NCBI GenBank assembly: GCA_947502835.1
Contig: CANNBJ010000002.1
Coordinates: forward strand, 248,001 to 312,000
Direction of reading: 5' to 3'
Length of the DNA stretch: 64,000 nt
Origin: Bdellovibrionales bacterium
GTDB lineage: Bacteria; Bdellovibrionota; UBA1018; CAIMNF01
In this document: positions 32,243 through 40,999 of the stretch, piece after piece
Layout of the letters: each line of letters begins with the position of its first letter
Numbering within the stretch: the first letter of the stretch is position 1
Made by a program: the position numbers and the translations under genes
The notes under the pieces: generated by a model
Database searches by the model: none
Told to the model about the DNA's origin: nothing
What the model saw: the letters and a program-made list of their open reading frames with translations, nothing else

Positions 32243-32864
32243 GCAAGCTCTCCACCTTGATCCCCGTCCGTGAGAGTGTTCTTGCCACGCGCTCACTGCC
32301 CGTGTTGTTCCATAGATCAAAGAGGCGAAGGACGTCTTGTTCCGTGCGTGTTGCAGTGGTTGCCTCGGAAACCTCGGAAAGAATGCTCACGCACTTCCCG
32401 AATTGATCGGAGAGTTCCGAGAAAAGGGAGCGAAAGTGTTTCTCCTCGCTCCGTTGGGCGGCATTGAGGTATGCCGAGCCGCCCAAGCCGATATAGTACT
32501 TGATGTCCAGGTTTGCGCGACTCAAGCTTTCACTGAAAAATCCGGCCTTGAAAAGGGAGATGTCACCGACGTTCTGGAAGAGAACCTTTTGTTCCGGATG
32601 GGCTTCTGCTTCCAGGGCTTCCTTGTACAAAAAGGCGAGGGGTTGCTCTTGCAGGCTTCCATCGCTCGATTTGGAATAGAGGGCTTCGCTGAAAATAAAA
32701 CGTTTCAGCAGCTTGACCACGTAGAACTCCGTTTCAGGTTGAAGTTTCACCCGTTGACGATCGACTGCATTCCTCACCAACTCGAAAAAGAAGGCTTCCG
32801 GGGTGGCGTCCAAGGTGAGGTCGGTGGATCCCGGATTTTCTTTTATGCCCATGAAAAACGGCAC
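32211..32864 (-). CDS. Conserved-looking soluble protein of unknown function
   Basis: The 217-residue protein has no signal peptide or membrane helix and is mostly helical by composition. Recognisable landmarks are ATPEAFFFELVRNAVDRQRV near the start, EFYVVKLLKRFIFSEALYS, and a middle IKYYIGLGGSAYLNAAQ. I do not recognise the family. The start may be the GTG at 32864 or the ATG at 32852 (MGIKEN). It converges with the methyltransferase gene, overlapping its last 32 bases, and precedes nothing on its own strand. It is probably a single-gene unit. Confidence 0.7.
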   Translation of the reverse strand: MPFFMGIKENPGSTDLTLDATPEAFFFELVRNAVDRQRVKLQPETEFYVVKLLKRFIFSEALYSKSSDGSLQEQPLAFLYKEALEAEAHPEQKVLFQNVGDISLFKAGFFSESLSRANLDIKYYIGLGGSAYLNAAQRSEEKHFRSLFSELSDQFGKCVSILSEVSEATTATRTEQDVLRLFDLWNNTGSERVARTLSRTGIKVESLPNPGSPRKKQ

Positions 32865-32934
32865 CTCTCCTCTCCAGTATATCCGGAGGGAGGCATCACC
32901 CTCAACCAGTCATTAATTTGTCAATGAGGTCTGT

Positions 32935-35550
32935 TTAATTCACCACGACGGTGACCTGCGGCGAATCCAGTAAAAGCCTTCGGCAGATCGCCCGCACCTG
33001 GTTTGCGCCCACTTTTTCAATGGATTTACGCACATCGCCCTCGGGAGTGATTCCGTCCCGAAACAGGAGCTCGAGTCCGTGGTTGCTTGCCAAGGACCAG
33101 CTGGCCTGCAGGTCCATGGCTCTCTGGCCCAAATAGTAATTCTTGGCTCTCTCCATCTCAGCCTTGGTGGGGCCGGATTTTGCCATGACTTCGATGACTC
33201 TTCGAATCTCCTCGATGGCTGCATCCTTTTTGTCGGGGGAGCAGGCGATATAAGTGCCGGCATATCCTGCCTCGAGGCCTTCCATGCTGACTGGCGCAAC
33301 CGAATATGCCATCGAGCGTTTCTCGCGAAGCTCAATAAAGAGGCGTCCGCTCTGACCGCCCAAGATATTCTGCAAGATTCTCAGCGCGTGACGTTCCGGT
33401 TGGTACATGGTGATTCCAAGACCGCCCACCATGATGTGGGTCTGTTCACGCCCGAAGTTTGCGCCCGCCCACCGGGGAGCCGAAAGGGCTGCCGGGGACG
33501 GAATCAGTCCTTGATGAAAGTGACTCGTTTGCCCCTTCATCCGCCCGTCGAGCTCTGTAAGCCACGAATCCAGCTCCTCGCGCGAAATGCCTCCGCACAC
33601 AGAGATCACCATGTTCTTTGGATTCACGAAGGTCGAGTGGAGTTTCTGAATGGTGGAACGTTGAAGTTGTTCCACTTGCTCGACGGAACCGTAAGGGTGG
33701 ACGGAATAGGGGTGGTCACCGAACAGGTTTTCCATGAAAAGCTTCGAGCAAACCTGGGAGGAGTGGTCTGGAATGGATTTGATCTGATCTTCGATGACAC
33801 GCTTTGCATGGGAGAGCTCGTCCTCCGAGAAGGAAGGTTCGAACAGCACCTCGAGGAAGAGGCTTGAGAGCCGATCCCAATCCCGCGTCAGACCCGTTGA
33901 TTGAAGACCAAGGGAATTCCTCCCGCTGAATCCATCCAGGGATGCTGCAGAGCCCTCGACGATCGCACTGATTTCCTTTGAGTCGCGCTGTTGCGTGCCC
34001 TTTGCCCACGTGCGTCCGAGAAGGTTGCTGCCACCAAGATACGAACCGTTCATGGTCATCTCGGAGCGGGATCCCCCGAATGCGGCGGCATAAATCGAAT
34101 AAACCGGAGACCCTTTGCGCTCGTGAAAGGAAACGCGCAGTCCGCTGGAGAGTGTGAATACTTCCGGACCTTCCGCACGCACGCTCTTGGGCCGGGAAGC
34201 CGGATTTGAACGGATGCTCGACTCAGGGATCAGGTCCTCCACTCCATGAAACGTATGAAGGGTCTCGCCCTCCGGTTGAAAGAGAACCGTGCTCGCACGG
34301 GATCTGGAAAGATACTGCCCGCTCAGGCGCTTGAGTGTCGAAGGGGTTACGGTTTTGATCTGCTCCAGGTACTCGGAGTCAAAACGCAAGTCGCCAAGTG
34401 AAAACCGGAGAAACCCGAGCCTGCTTGCCAGACCGTCAACGGTCTGTGTCGCATAAAGCTTTTCGCTTTCGATATTGGTGATGACACGCTCGATCTCATC
34501 CTTCCGTGCGTCGCCACTCCTGATCTTGCCGATCTCGGAGAATGCAGCCTCAAGCACCGGAACTAGATCAGAGGTTTTCTTCATTTCCGCAGAGAGGAGA
34601 AACATTCCTGGATCCTTCGGGATGTAGACGCTGGCGCTTGCGTCGGTCACCAGGGATCGTTCATAGAAAAGGGTTTGGTAGAGACGGGAGGACTCACCGG
34701 ATCCGAGGACCCCCGCGAGCACTTCAAGAAGGGGGGCGTCCGGATGTGTGAGCTCGGGAATCCGGAAGGACACTGCAAGCTCCGGAGACTTGATGTCGAA
34801 ATGCTTGGAAAGGAATCTTGGTTTTTGTTCCTGTTTTTCGGTGATGCCGGTGCTGTTCTTTTCGGCTCGTTTTGTGATGACCCCGCCACCAAAGCGCTTC
34901 TCCAGGATGGAAAGCAGCTTTTTCTTCCGCGCGCCCGACCGGTCGTGGATCGGCCCGACCAGTACAAGTCCCATTCTCCCGGACACATAATTTCTCCGGT
35001 AATAGGACTCGAGCATTTGGACCGTTGCCGACTTCAAGGTTTTCTCAAAGCCAATCACGGGTCGGCCGTACGGGTGGCTTCGATAGGTGAGTTTGAAAAG
35101 ATTTTGATACAGCTGACGGTCGGGAGAGTCCTCGCCCCTGCGCAGCTCCTCGAGAATCACCTCCCGTTCACGCTCGAAGTCCTCTTTCAGGAATTTCTGG
35201 GGTTTTGCCATCTTCCCGAAGTGGTCGATCGCACTCTCCCAGAATTGTTCGGAGCAGGTCACGTGATACACGGTTTGATCAAAGCTTGTATACGCGTTGA
35301 TCTCTCCCCCGAGAGACTCGATCACGCGGGCCGTTTTGCCGGTGGAGGCTGTGCCGGTTTCCTTGGCGCCCGCGTCCTTGAAGAGCATGTGCTCGAGGAA
35401 GTGCGCGAATCCGGCTTCTTCGGGGCGCTCATCGGTGCTGCCCGTTCGATTCCACCAGTGAAATGTTCCCACCGGGCCATCAAGGTGTTGCAGGACCACG
35501 GGAATACCGTTCGAAAGAAAGTGTTCTTCTGGTTTTTGGGAGGAAATCAT
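32935..35550 (-). CDS. M16-family zinc metallopeptidase, tandem-domain
   Basis: The 871-residue protein has the inverted zinc motif HFLEH at residues 50-54, in the usual context EEAGFAHFLEHMLFKD, and the downstream ILEELRRGEDSP that supplies further ligands. A second M16-like half follows (about residues 430-871), non-catalytic and ending with RSMAYSVAPVSM. M16 enzymes degrade peptides in a clamshell chamber. No signal peptide is present, so location is uncertain. It is the second gene after the TAtT-like lipoprotein, joined by ATGA. Confidence 0.93.
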   Translation of the reverse strand: MISSQKPEEHFLSNGIPVVLQHLDGPVGTFHWWNRTGSTDERPEEAGFAHFLEHMLFKDAGAKETGTASTGKTARVIESLGGEINAYTSFDQTVYHVTCSEQFWESAIDHFGKMAKPQKFLKEDFEREREVILEELRRGEDSPDRQLYQNLFKLTYRSHPYGRPVIGFEKTLKSATVQMLESYYRRNYVSGRMGLVLVGPIHDRSGARKKKLLSILEKRFGGGVITKRAEKNSTGITEKQEQKPRFLSKHFDIKSPELAVSFRIPELTHPDAPLLEVLAGVLGSGESSRLYQTLFYERSLVTDASASVYIPKDPGMFLLSAEMKKTSDLVPVLEAAFSEIGKIRSGDARKDEIERVITNIESEKLYATQTVDGLASRLGFLRFSLGDLRFDSEYLEQIKTVTPSTLKRLSGQYLSRSRASTVLFQPEGETLHTFHGVEDLIPESSIRSNPASRPKSVRAEGPEVFTLSSGLRVSFHERKGSPVYSIYAAAFGGSRSEMTMNGSYLGGSNLLGRTWAKGTQQRDSKEISAIVEGSAASLDGFSGRNSLGLQSTGLTRDWDRLSSLFLEVLFEPSFSEDELSHAKRVIEDQIKSIPDHSSQVCSKLFMENLFGDHPYSVHPYGSVEQVEQLQRSTIQKLHSTFVNPKNMVISVCGGISREELDSWLTELDGRMKGQTSHFHQGLIPSPAALSAPRWAGANFGREQTHIMVGGLGITMYQPERHALRILQNILGGQSGRLFIELREKRSMAYSVAPVSMEGLEAGYAGTYIACSPDKKDAAIEEIRRVIEVMAKSGPTKAEMERAKNYYLGQRAMDLQASWSLASNHGLELLFRDGITPEGDVRKSIEKVGANQVRAICRRLLLDSPQVTVVVN

Positions 35551-36410
35551 GGAGCTACTCCTTCAAGTAATTTTCGGGCTCGCCTTTGTTCAAGAATCTG
35601 TTCCGGCCGGAAGCCCGGAAGGGAACCGGGTTCTCCTCGCGCAGCCACCTCGAGGTGTTTTTTTGTCAGCCCTGCATTCTCGATCTTCTTACCGTAGATA
35701 GCGGCAAAAGAAACGTGATTCCCGAAAAAATCCGGAGCGGCACGCAGTGCCTGTTCAAAGTGTTTCTTGCTGAGGGCCAAATCATCCTCGTTCCATCCCG
35801 GCTGTGTGGCAAATTGGATTCCGAAAAAACGGTGCACACCGGCGAAGTAGTAGTTCGGACGGAGTTCGTTCACGCGTGCCATCATTCGCTCAATCCGGTT
35901 GCGGTACCGGAGGGCAGTGCCCACACCGGATTGCTCGGCCCAGCGCGAAAGGCCAATTGCATGCCAAAACAGGGCCTCCGCATTTTTTCTCCGGAGCAAG
36001 GAGATGCCCGTCAGGGGATCGGCCTTGTTCAAGGATTTTCTGTAATCCGGATTCTCCAGCAAGGCCATTTCCGCCCAGTGGGCGGCCTCCCCGAAGTGCC
36101 GGAGTTTTTCGTTTTCTTCCGCGGAAAAATACTCCGCAAGGAGATACTCCGCACGGGACATTAGAACGAAGTCGGACTCTCTCCTTGCGGTGCTGTTTAC
36201 AATGGCGCGCTGGGAGGCGAGGAATGCAGTCAGCGATTCCCGTTGATCGCGCCGCGACCACCGGATTCGATTGGCTCTTTTCAGTTCGATCACATCCGAA
36301 ACGCGCAACGATGAGTCAGGGGCTTGACTGGGATAGGGATTCACGAGGTTCGCCGCGCAGGCTCCGATCAGCAATGGCAAAATTGAAAAAAAACCGAAGA
36401 ATAATCTCAT
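35547..36410 (-). CDS. TAtT-like TPR lipoprotein
   Basis: The 287-residue protein has a lipoprotein signal (GFFSILPLLIGAC, Cys18). A helical-repeat body of the kind seen in TAtT (TRAP-associated TPR) proteins follows, with EALFWHAIGLSRWAEQSG, YYFAGVHRFFGIQFATQPG and FEQALRAAPDFFGNHVSFA. TAtT proteins of spirochaetes bind a solute-binding partner of TRAP transporters, but no TRAP genes are adjacent here. I start at 36410, where the signal peptide begins; in-frame ATGs at 36431 and 36518 lie further out. It shares a tiny divergent gap with the STAS protein. Confidence 0.75.
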   Translation of the reverse strand: MRLFFGFFSILPLLIGACAANLVNPYPSQAPDSSLRVSDVIELKRANRIRWSRRDQRESLTAFLASQRAIVNSTARRESDFVLMSRAEYLLAEYFSAEENEKLRHFGEAAHWAEMALLENPDYRKSLNKADPLTGISLLRRKNAEALFWHAIGLSRWAEQSGVGTALRYRNRIERMMARVNELRPNYYFAGVHRFFGIQFATQPGWNEDDLALSKKHFEQALRAAPDFFGNHVSFAAIYGKKIENAGLTKKHLEVAARGEPGSLPGFRPEQILEQRRARKLLEGVAP

Positions 36411-36422
36411 TTTGGATGTAAG

Positions 36423-36896
36423 ATGAACCATATGATAACGGTGAACAAACAGCAAACAAAAGACGGGCTGCTCGTCGAGCTCGTTGGAGCAATCGAGGAA
36501 AACGTTCATCTCGAGCAAATGATCGGTCCCGTGAAGGGTGCTCTTGTGGTGAATTGCAAGGGCGTGACCCGGATCAATTCCGTCGGAGTGAAGACGTGGA
36601 TGAAATACTTCCAGGGACTAAAAGGCCAGGGAGTGAAGTTCAAGTTCGTGGAATGCGCCTATCCCATCATTGAGCAACTCAACATGATTTCCAATTTTTC
36701 GTGCGGTGGAGATGTGGAGTCAATCCTTCTTCCGTACTCCTGTGTGAAGTGCCAAAACGAATTTGTTGCAAGTTGCACAACGGCTGAGCTTCGTGCAAGC
36801 GGTCTCACCGTACCTGCCGCCCGCTGCGAAAAGCCGGACTGTGCGGCCCAATTTGACGACGACCCCGAAGAATATTTTTACTTCCTGGAGGATTGA
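36423..36896 (+). CDS. STAS-like domain with C-terminal zinc-ribbon-like cysteines
   Basis: The 157-residue protein's N-terminal half looks like a STAS (anti-sigma-antagonist) fold: VELVGAIEENVHLEQM, VVNCKGVTRINSVGVKTWM, KFKFVECAYPIIEQLNMIS. The C-terminal third has paired cysteines, C107-x2-C110 and C135-x4-C140, plus C118, which may bind zinc, and an acidic end DDDPEEYFYF. It immediately precedes a HATPase-domain protein, the usual kinase partner in STAS switches. The start could be 36423 or the ATG at 36432. Function is inferred: a regulatory partner-switch element. Confidence 0.75.
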   Translation: MNHMITVNKQQTKDGLLVELVGAIEENVHLEQMIGPVKGALVVNCKGVTRINSVGVKTWMKYFQGLKGQGVKFKFVECAYPIIEQLNMISNFSCGGDVESILLPYSCVKCQNEFVASCTTAELRASGLTVPAARCEKPDCAAQFDDDPEEYFYFLED

Positions 36897-36902
36897 GCAC
36901 GC

Positions 36903-37877
36903 ATGTCCAAAGAGGTGCTTCTGATTTCAGATCACCCGGATGACCCGTCCTTCCTGGCGGAGGTCGTCCAGCAGGTCGGGGCGGAGCTCGTCACGGTCCC
37001 GGACCCTCAACGTGCAATGGATCACTTGGAGTCGCGCGGGTTCGCTGCGATTTTTTTTGATGTCACCAAGATCTCGAAATTGCGGAGCCTGGAAATGGAG
37101 GTCCAAAAGCGGTTCGGACTTCTCGGTGAACAAGTTCAGGCGTCCCGAATGCATTTCATCAGTGACAAGCCCCTTTCCGAAAAGCGTGAGGTGATTCAAA
37201 GCCCCTTCTTTGGCAGCTTTTTTCAGCGTCCAAACGGGAACTCCGAGGAAGCGGGAAAGTATTACGGGAGGATCCTGAGTGCGGGTGAGGAAAAGGGTTC
37301 AAACTTTCTTGTAAGATTTCTGGGTGAGGAAGGCGATGTGCAGGAGGTTTCCCTCACGCGTTCAGCACAAAAACAAGAGGCCGCAGAAGCGGTCCGGAAT
37401 TACCTTTTGCAGGGGAGGGTGCCTGCGCGGATTGCGAACACCCTCACGAACGTGGTGGATGAGCTCTTGATGAATGCAATCTATGATGCTCCCAGTGATG
37501 AATTCGGGAAGCCGATTTATTCGGTAACCTCGCGGAATGAAGACCGCATGCTCACGGGTCGGGAGAGCGTTGAGATGAAGGTCGGGTTTGATGGAAATTA
37601 CCTGGGAGTGAGTGTTACCGATCATTTTGGCTCACTGGATCGAACCCGCCTTCTCAATCATGTTTCCATCAACTATCGGGATCAGGAGTACAAGGTCAGG
37701 CAGGGCGGAGCGGGAGCCGGTCTCGGTCTTTCCTCTATTTTGAGCACCGGCGGCAGTCTCCTCTATCATTGTGAGGATCACAAGAAAACCGAAGCGATTC
37801 TTATTACCCGGGTTTTTGAGAGCTATCGGGATTTTCGTGCGCAGTTCAGGTTGTTTTCGGCAAGGTTTTATGGGTAA
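36903..37877 (+). CDS. Receiver-like plus HATPase_c protein, possible STAS-partner kinase
   Basis: The 324-residue protein has an N-terminal receiver-like domain (VLLISDHPDDPSFLAEVV, with an acidic FFDVT at Asp53) and a C-terminal GHKL ATPase domain. The ATPase boxes are the N box TNVVDELLMNAIYDA, a D-x-x-G-like VTDHFGSLD and the glycine loop GGAGAGLGLSS. A histidine-phosphorylation (HisKA) helix is not evident, so it resembles RsbW/SpoIIAB-type kinases more than sensor kinases. It follows the STAS-like gene by six bases and overlaps maf by eight. A partner-switching regulation of gene expression is likely but unproved. Confidence 0.78.
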   Translation: MSKEVLLISDHPDDPSFLAEVVQQVGAELVTVPDPQRAMDHLESRGFAAIFFDVTKISKLRSLEMEVQKRFGLLGEQVQASRMHFISDKPLSEKREVIQSPFFGSFFQRPNGNSEEAGKYYGRILSAGEEKGSNFLVRFLGEEGDVQEVSLTRSAQKQEAAEAVRNYLLQGRVPARIANTLTNVVDELLMNAIYDAPSDEFGKPIYSVTSRNEDRMLTGRESVEMKVGFDGNYLGVSVTDHFGSLDRTRLLNHVSINYRDQEYKVRQGGAGAGLGLSSILSTGGSLLYHCEDHKKTEAILITRVFESYRDFRAQFRLFSARFYG

Positions 37878-38469
37878 TTCGATCATCCTTGCCTCCGGCT
37901 CCCCAAGAAGGAAGGAACTCTTGCGCATGGCGGGAGTCACGTTCCGGGTGGTCTCCCCGGATGTGAATGAGGAGCCCCTTCTTCGGGAAGATCCCGCTGC
38001 GATGGTCAGACGTCTTGCCAAAGAGAAAGCCCGTGCTGTTCACGAGCGTCTGGGACTGAAGTCCGGAACAAGAATCATCATTGCAGCTGATACCACTGTG
38101 GTGAATGCCGAGGGCAAGATCCTGGGGAAGCCGGTCAGTCGGGCAGAGGCAGTGAGAATGCTTGCCTCGCTTCAGGGCCGGGACCATTTTGTGTTTACTG
38201 GATACGCGATTCTTGTCGGAGATTCAGGGAGAATTGCCAGCAGCGTGTCCCGTGTTGTCAAAACCCGCGTGCGAATCCGGAAAATGGGATCAAGGGATCT
38301 TCACAGGTATGTCAGTCTCGGGGAGAGTTTTGACAAAGCGGGCGCGTACGCGGCACAGGGTTTTGGAATGTCGATGATCGAGAAGATACACGGGAGCTAC
38401 ACCAACGTGGTGGGGCTGCCGATGGCTCAATTGCTCGAGGATCTGAGGAAGCTCGGTTGGAGGCCTTAA
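37870..38469 (+). CDS. maf: Maf-family nucleotide pyrophosphatase
   Basis: The 199-residue protein has the Maf start IILASGSPRRKELL (residues 5-18), the catalytic region IIAADTTVVNAEGKILGKP and the conserved GESFDKAGAYAAQGFG. Maf enzymes hydrolyse dTTP/UTP or modified nucleotides to keep the pool clean. I start at the ATG at 37870, which overlaps the previous stop; an upstream start would add a non-homologous tail. The stop overlaps the next gene by 13 bases. Confidence 0.95.
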   Translation: MGNSIILASGSPRRKELLRMAGVTFRVVSPDVNEEPLLREDPAAMVRRLAKEKARAVHERLGLKSGTRIIIAADTTVVNAEGKILGKPVSRAEAVRMLASLQGRDHFVFTGYAILVGDSGRIASSVSRVVKTRVRIRKMGSRDLHRYVSLGESFDKAGAYAAQGFGMSMIEKIHGSYTNVVGLPMAQLLEDLRKLGWRP

Positions 38470-39119
38470 GCCTGATTCGATCCAAGGTGGAGGATGCTTC
38501 GAAGCGGGCGGGAAGACTCCATCCCCCGATCCTCATGGCAGTGAGTAAATTTCAACCCCTTGAGAAGATCATCGCTCTTCATCGGGAAGGTCAGAGAGTG
38601 TTTGGCGAGAATTATGTTCAGGAGCTGGTTGCGAAGAAACAAGCACTCGAGGCACAGGGCATTCTGGATTGCGAGTTTCATTTCATTGGGAAGCTTCAAA
38701 CCAACAAGGTCAAACAACTTCTGCCCCATGTGAAGGCGATTCATTCCGTGGATTCACTTCGCCTGCTCGGGGAAATTGAAATGCGCGCGCAAGCGGCGGT
38801 CCTCAGGCCCGAAGTTTACGTTCAGGTGAATGTTGACTGCGAATCGACCAAGGGAGGTTTTCGCATCGAAGAATTGGACTCCCTTTGCGAAGCCTTGAGT
38901 GGATGCCGAAGTCTCATTCCGGCAGGTTTGATGGCGATCCCCGATCCCGGTAAAGACCCGGAGCATGCATTTCGTCAGATGAGGCAACTCTCCGAACGTT
39001 ACCAAAAGGTTGTGGGGCCTGGTTTGTCGATGGGAATGTCAGCGGATTACGAATTGGCCATTCAACACGGGACAACCATGATTCGCATGGGAACGGCACT
39101 CTTTGGAAAGCGGGAATGA
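38457..39119 (+). CDS. yggS: YggS/PROSC pyridoxal-phosphate homeostasis protein
   Basis: The 220-residue PLP-binding protein has the Lys-containing ILMAVSKFQP (Lys31), VFGENYVQEL, FHFIGKLQTNKVKQLL and the late GMSADYELAIQHGTTMIRMG. It buffers free PLP and influences amino-acid metabolism. The start is a TTG at 38457 with GAGGAAG upstream, overlapping the end of maf. About 160 bases separate it from the next gene, which has its own promoter. Confidence 0.94.
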   Translation: MEALSLIRSKVEDASKRAGRLHPPILMAVSKFQPLEKIIALHREGQRVFGENYVQELVAKKQALEAQGILDCEFHFIGKLQTNKVKQLLPHVKAIHSVDSLRLLGEIEMRAQAAVLRPEVYVQVNVDCESTKGGFRIEELDSLCEALSGCRSLIPAGLMAIPDPGKDPEHAFRQMRQLSERYQKVVGPGLSMGMSADYELAIQHGTTMIRMGTALFGKRE

Positions 39120-39203
39120 TTTACCTGGTGCATTTCGGCCATCAATAAAAGACTTTCGGGAATGGCTCAAAAAAATCCATTAAATTCATTTAGTTAGAAG
39201 TTA

Positions 39204-39263
39204 TTGATTTCACTGAATTTTTGGCATAAATCCTGCTCGGGTTTCTCCAAGGGTTGAAACCCG
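39204..39263 (+). promoter_or_regulatory. Promoter and 5'-terminal hairpin of the next lipoprotein gene
   Basis: TTGATT (39204-39209) and TAAATC (39227-39232) are spaced 17 bases apart. The predicted RNA start, about 39239, falls at the foot of a hairpin: CGGGTTTC (39238-39245) pairs with GAAACCCG (39256-39263). The transcript would therefore begin with a stem-loop just ahead of the AAAGGAG ribosome site. A stabilising or regulatory role is inferred. Confidence 0.45.
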
Positions 39264-39278
39264 CAACAAAGGAGCCAC

Positions 39279-40019
39279 ATGAAGCGTTCGATTCTTCGAT
39301 ACTTTTGCACACTCATTGTACTTGGCGCTGGCCTTGCAGCGTGTCACGGGACCACCACTGTTAATCAAGATCCGTACTACCGGGCTTGGTACGATGTGTA
39401 CGGCTATTATTGCGGGGAGGGCTATCCTACGGCCGGCTGCAATTTTTACGCAGATGGAAGCAAGATCCTGATGAGCGAGGACCCATACTATCGTTCGGGG
39501 ATTACCCTGTACAATGACTATTGGACGTATACGGACTCCTTCGGGTACCGCAGGTCGTATCTCGGATTTGCTTGGTTGAGTCCATCCGGGATTTTGTATG
39601 ATCAATACGGGAACGCCCTCAATGAAGCCGACGCAGATGCGATTTCGCCAGACGTGATCACCGGCGCTGCCACCAAGGAGCTCGAGTTGCGAACCTCAGC
39701 GGGTCGGGCTCTTGCCCAAAAATACGCACTCAACGAGGATCGCGGGATTGAGATTTCGAAAACCCTTCAGGACTGGGCAAAGCTTGGGAAAGACAGGGCG
39801 CGTACCGAGGCGGATGTTTCGGATTTTTCGAAAAGACTGTTTGGTGTGAGCGGCACTCGTGCGCAGAGTGCGCTTGCCATCGCAGCTGCCACGAGGAACC
39901 TCAAAGAGGTTGAGGAGCTGAATGTCGACATCGCGGCCCATTGGGGTACCACCCCCGAGGTGTCCAAAAAAATCCTTCATCAGTGGTATCGCGATGAGGC
40001 GAGAGCTCTTGGATATTGA
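39279..40019 (+). CDS. Tyrosine-rich lipoprotein of unknown function
   Basis: The 246-residue protein has a signal peptide with lipobox LGAGLAAC (Cys22). The region after it is unusually Tyr-rich (DPYYRAWYDVYGYY, then DPYYRSGITLYNDYWTYTD). The C-terminal half is helical, with IEISKTLQDWAKLGKDRARTE. It is preceded by its own promoter, with AAAGGAG before the ATG, and followed by a strong terminator, so it is a single-gene unit. I recognise no family; such surface lipoproteins are frequent in Bdellovibrio-like genomes. Confidence 0.82.
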   Translation: MKRSILRYFCTLIVLGAGLAACHGTTTVNQDPYYRAWYDVYGYYCGEGYPTAGCNFYADGSKILMSEDPYYRSGITLYNDYWTYTDSFGYRRSYLGFAWLSPSGILYDQYGNALNEADADAISPDVITGAATKELELRTSAGRALAQKYALNEDRGIEISKTLQDWAKLGKDRARTEADVSDFSKRLFGVSGTRAQSALAIAAATRNLKEVEELNVDIAAHWGTTPEVSKKILHQWYRDEARALGY

Positions 40020-40042
40020 ACCCGAACGAGGGATGAATCAAG

Positions 40043-40080
40043 GGGGGTGCGGAACTCGATTCTGCACCCCTTTTTTATTT
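40043..40080 (+). terminator. Rho-independent terminator after the Tyr-rich lipoprotein gene
   Basis: GGGGTGCGGA pairs with TCTGCACCCC (one G-U pair), followed by TTTTTTATTT. It ends the plus-strand lipoprotein transcript; its U tract overlaps the 3' end of the convergent oxygenase gene. Confidence 0.85.
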
Positions 40081-40917
40081 CTTCAAAAGTCCGATCTCAA
40101 GGAGCCTTTGCTTAAGGTAAGAGCCTGCTGTGATGTTGTTTGCCAGAACCACTTCTGATCGTGGATGCAGAAACAGAGGCATGGAGTAACGGGGTTCCTT
40201 CGCTTCCTCGCCAGAGGGATTCACGACACGATGAGTTGTAGATTTGTAGTATCCGTTCGAAGCAAGTTGCAACATGTCGCCCGCATTGATGGCAAGACTC
40301 CCCGGATCGCAGGGCACCTTGTGCCAGGCACCATGGGTGTCCTTGACCTCAAGACCTGCAGCCGTTGCCGAACACAGCAGGGTGATCAGATTGATGTCTT
40401 CATGAGCAGCCGCACGAATCGCACCGGCCTCTTCGGAACCCTTCAACGGCGGATAATGAATCACACGAAGGAGATTTTCCTCGGAGCCAACCACCATCTC
40501 GGAAAGGGGCATCGTGAAGCCCTTTCGTACATGGTCCGGTGAGGCCTTTTGAACCCAATCAAGGAGTTCCCGTCCCGTCTCCACCAGTTGACGGTAAAGG
40601 TCCCACGTCTGTTCAGCCAGAGCCTCTGGCAGTCGGGACCTGGGATAGACATGAAAAAACTCCTTCAGGTCCTTGATCGGGCTGTCCTTTGCATTTTCGG
40701 AACGGAACGGAAAGTACCCAGCCTGTGATTCCGGCTTGAATGTATATTGGTGCTTGGTCTCGCTTGCGAAAAAATCCGCCCATTTGGAGTACACGTCATT
40801 GATCAGGCTGGCGCGAATGGGGTGGTCGGTGATTACGGCAAATCCGGTTGTCCTCAGGGAGTGGCAGAATCGTTCCGGGGCCTCGGGAGAATCGTACTTT
40901 ACCTTTAAAACATCCAT
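40075..40917 (-). CDS. 2-oxoglutarate/Fe(II)-dependent oxygenase, isopenicillin-N-synthase type
   Basis: The 280-residue enzyme has the iron-binding triad: His172 and Asp174 in AAAHEDINLITLL, and His229 in STTHRVVNP. Arg243 in EPRYSMPLF is the usual 2-oxoglutarate ligand. GFAVITDHPI and the SLAINAGDMLQLASNGYY region also match the family. Such enzymes hydroxylate or oxidise small molecules with 2-oxoglutarate and oxygen; this substrate is not known. The ATG has AAGGAGGA upstream. It is a single gene, convergent with the lipoprotein gene and its terminator. Confidence 0.92.
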   Translation of the reverse strand: MDVLKVKYDSPEAPERFCHSLRTTGFAVITDHPIRASLINDVYSKWADFFASETKHQYTFKPESQAGYFPFRSENAKDSPIKDLKEFFHVYPRSRLPEALAEQTWDLYRQLVETGRELLDWVQKASPDHVRKGFTMPLSEMVVGSEENLLRVIHYPPLKGSEEAGAIRAAAHEDINLITLLCSATAAGLEVKDTHGAWHKVPCDPGSLAINAGDMLQLASNGYYKSTTHRVVNPSGEEAKEPRYSMPLFLHPRSEVVLANNITAGSYLKQRLLEIGLLKK

Positions 40918-40999
40918 GGGTCCTCCTTATCACCCGGAATGGACTAAAACAATGAAAATGCCTCGCAATCCAGCCGGTTTTGGCAGAAAATGAAGTCCT

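Noticed and set aside
34675-35697. A 340-codon open frame antisense to the M16 peptidase
   Set aside because: Lies wholly within the M16 and TAtT genes; no start signal or recognisable domain.
35547-36410. TRAP transporter system suggested by the TAtT-like lipoprotein
   Set aside because: No solute-binding, DctM or DctQ genes occur nearby, so only the lipoprotein is called.
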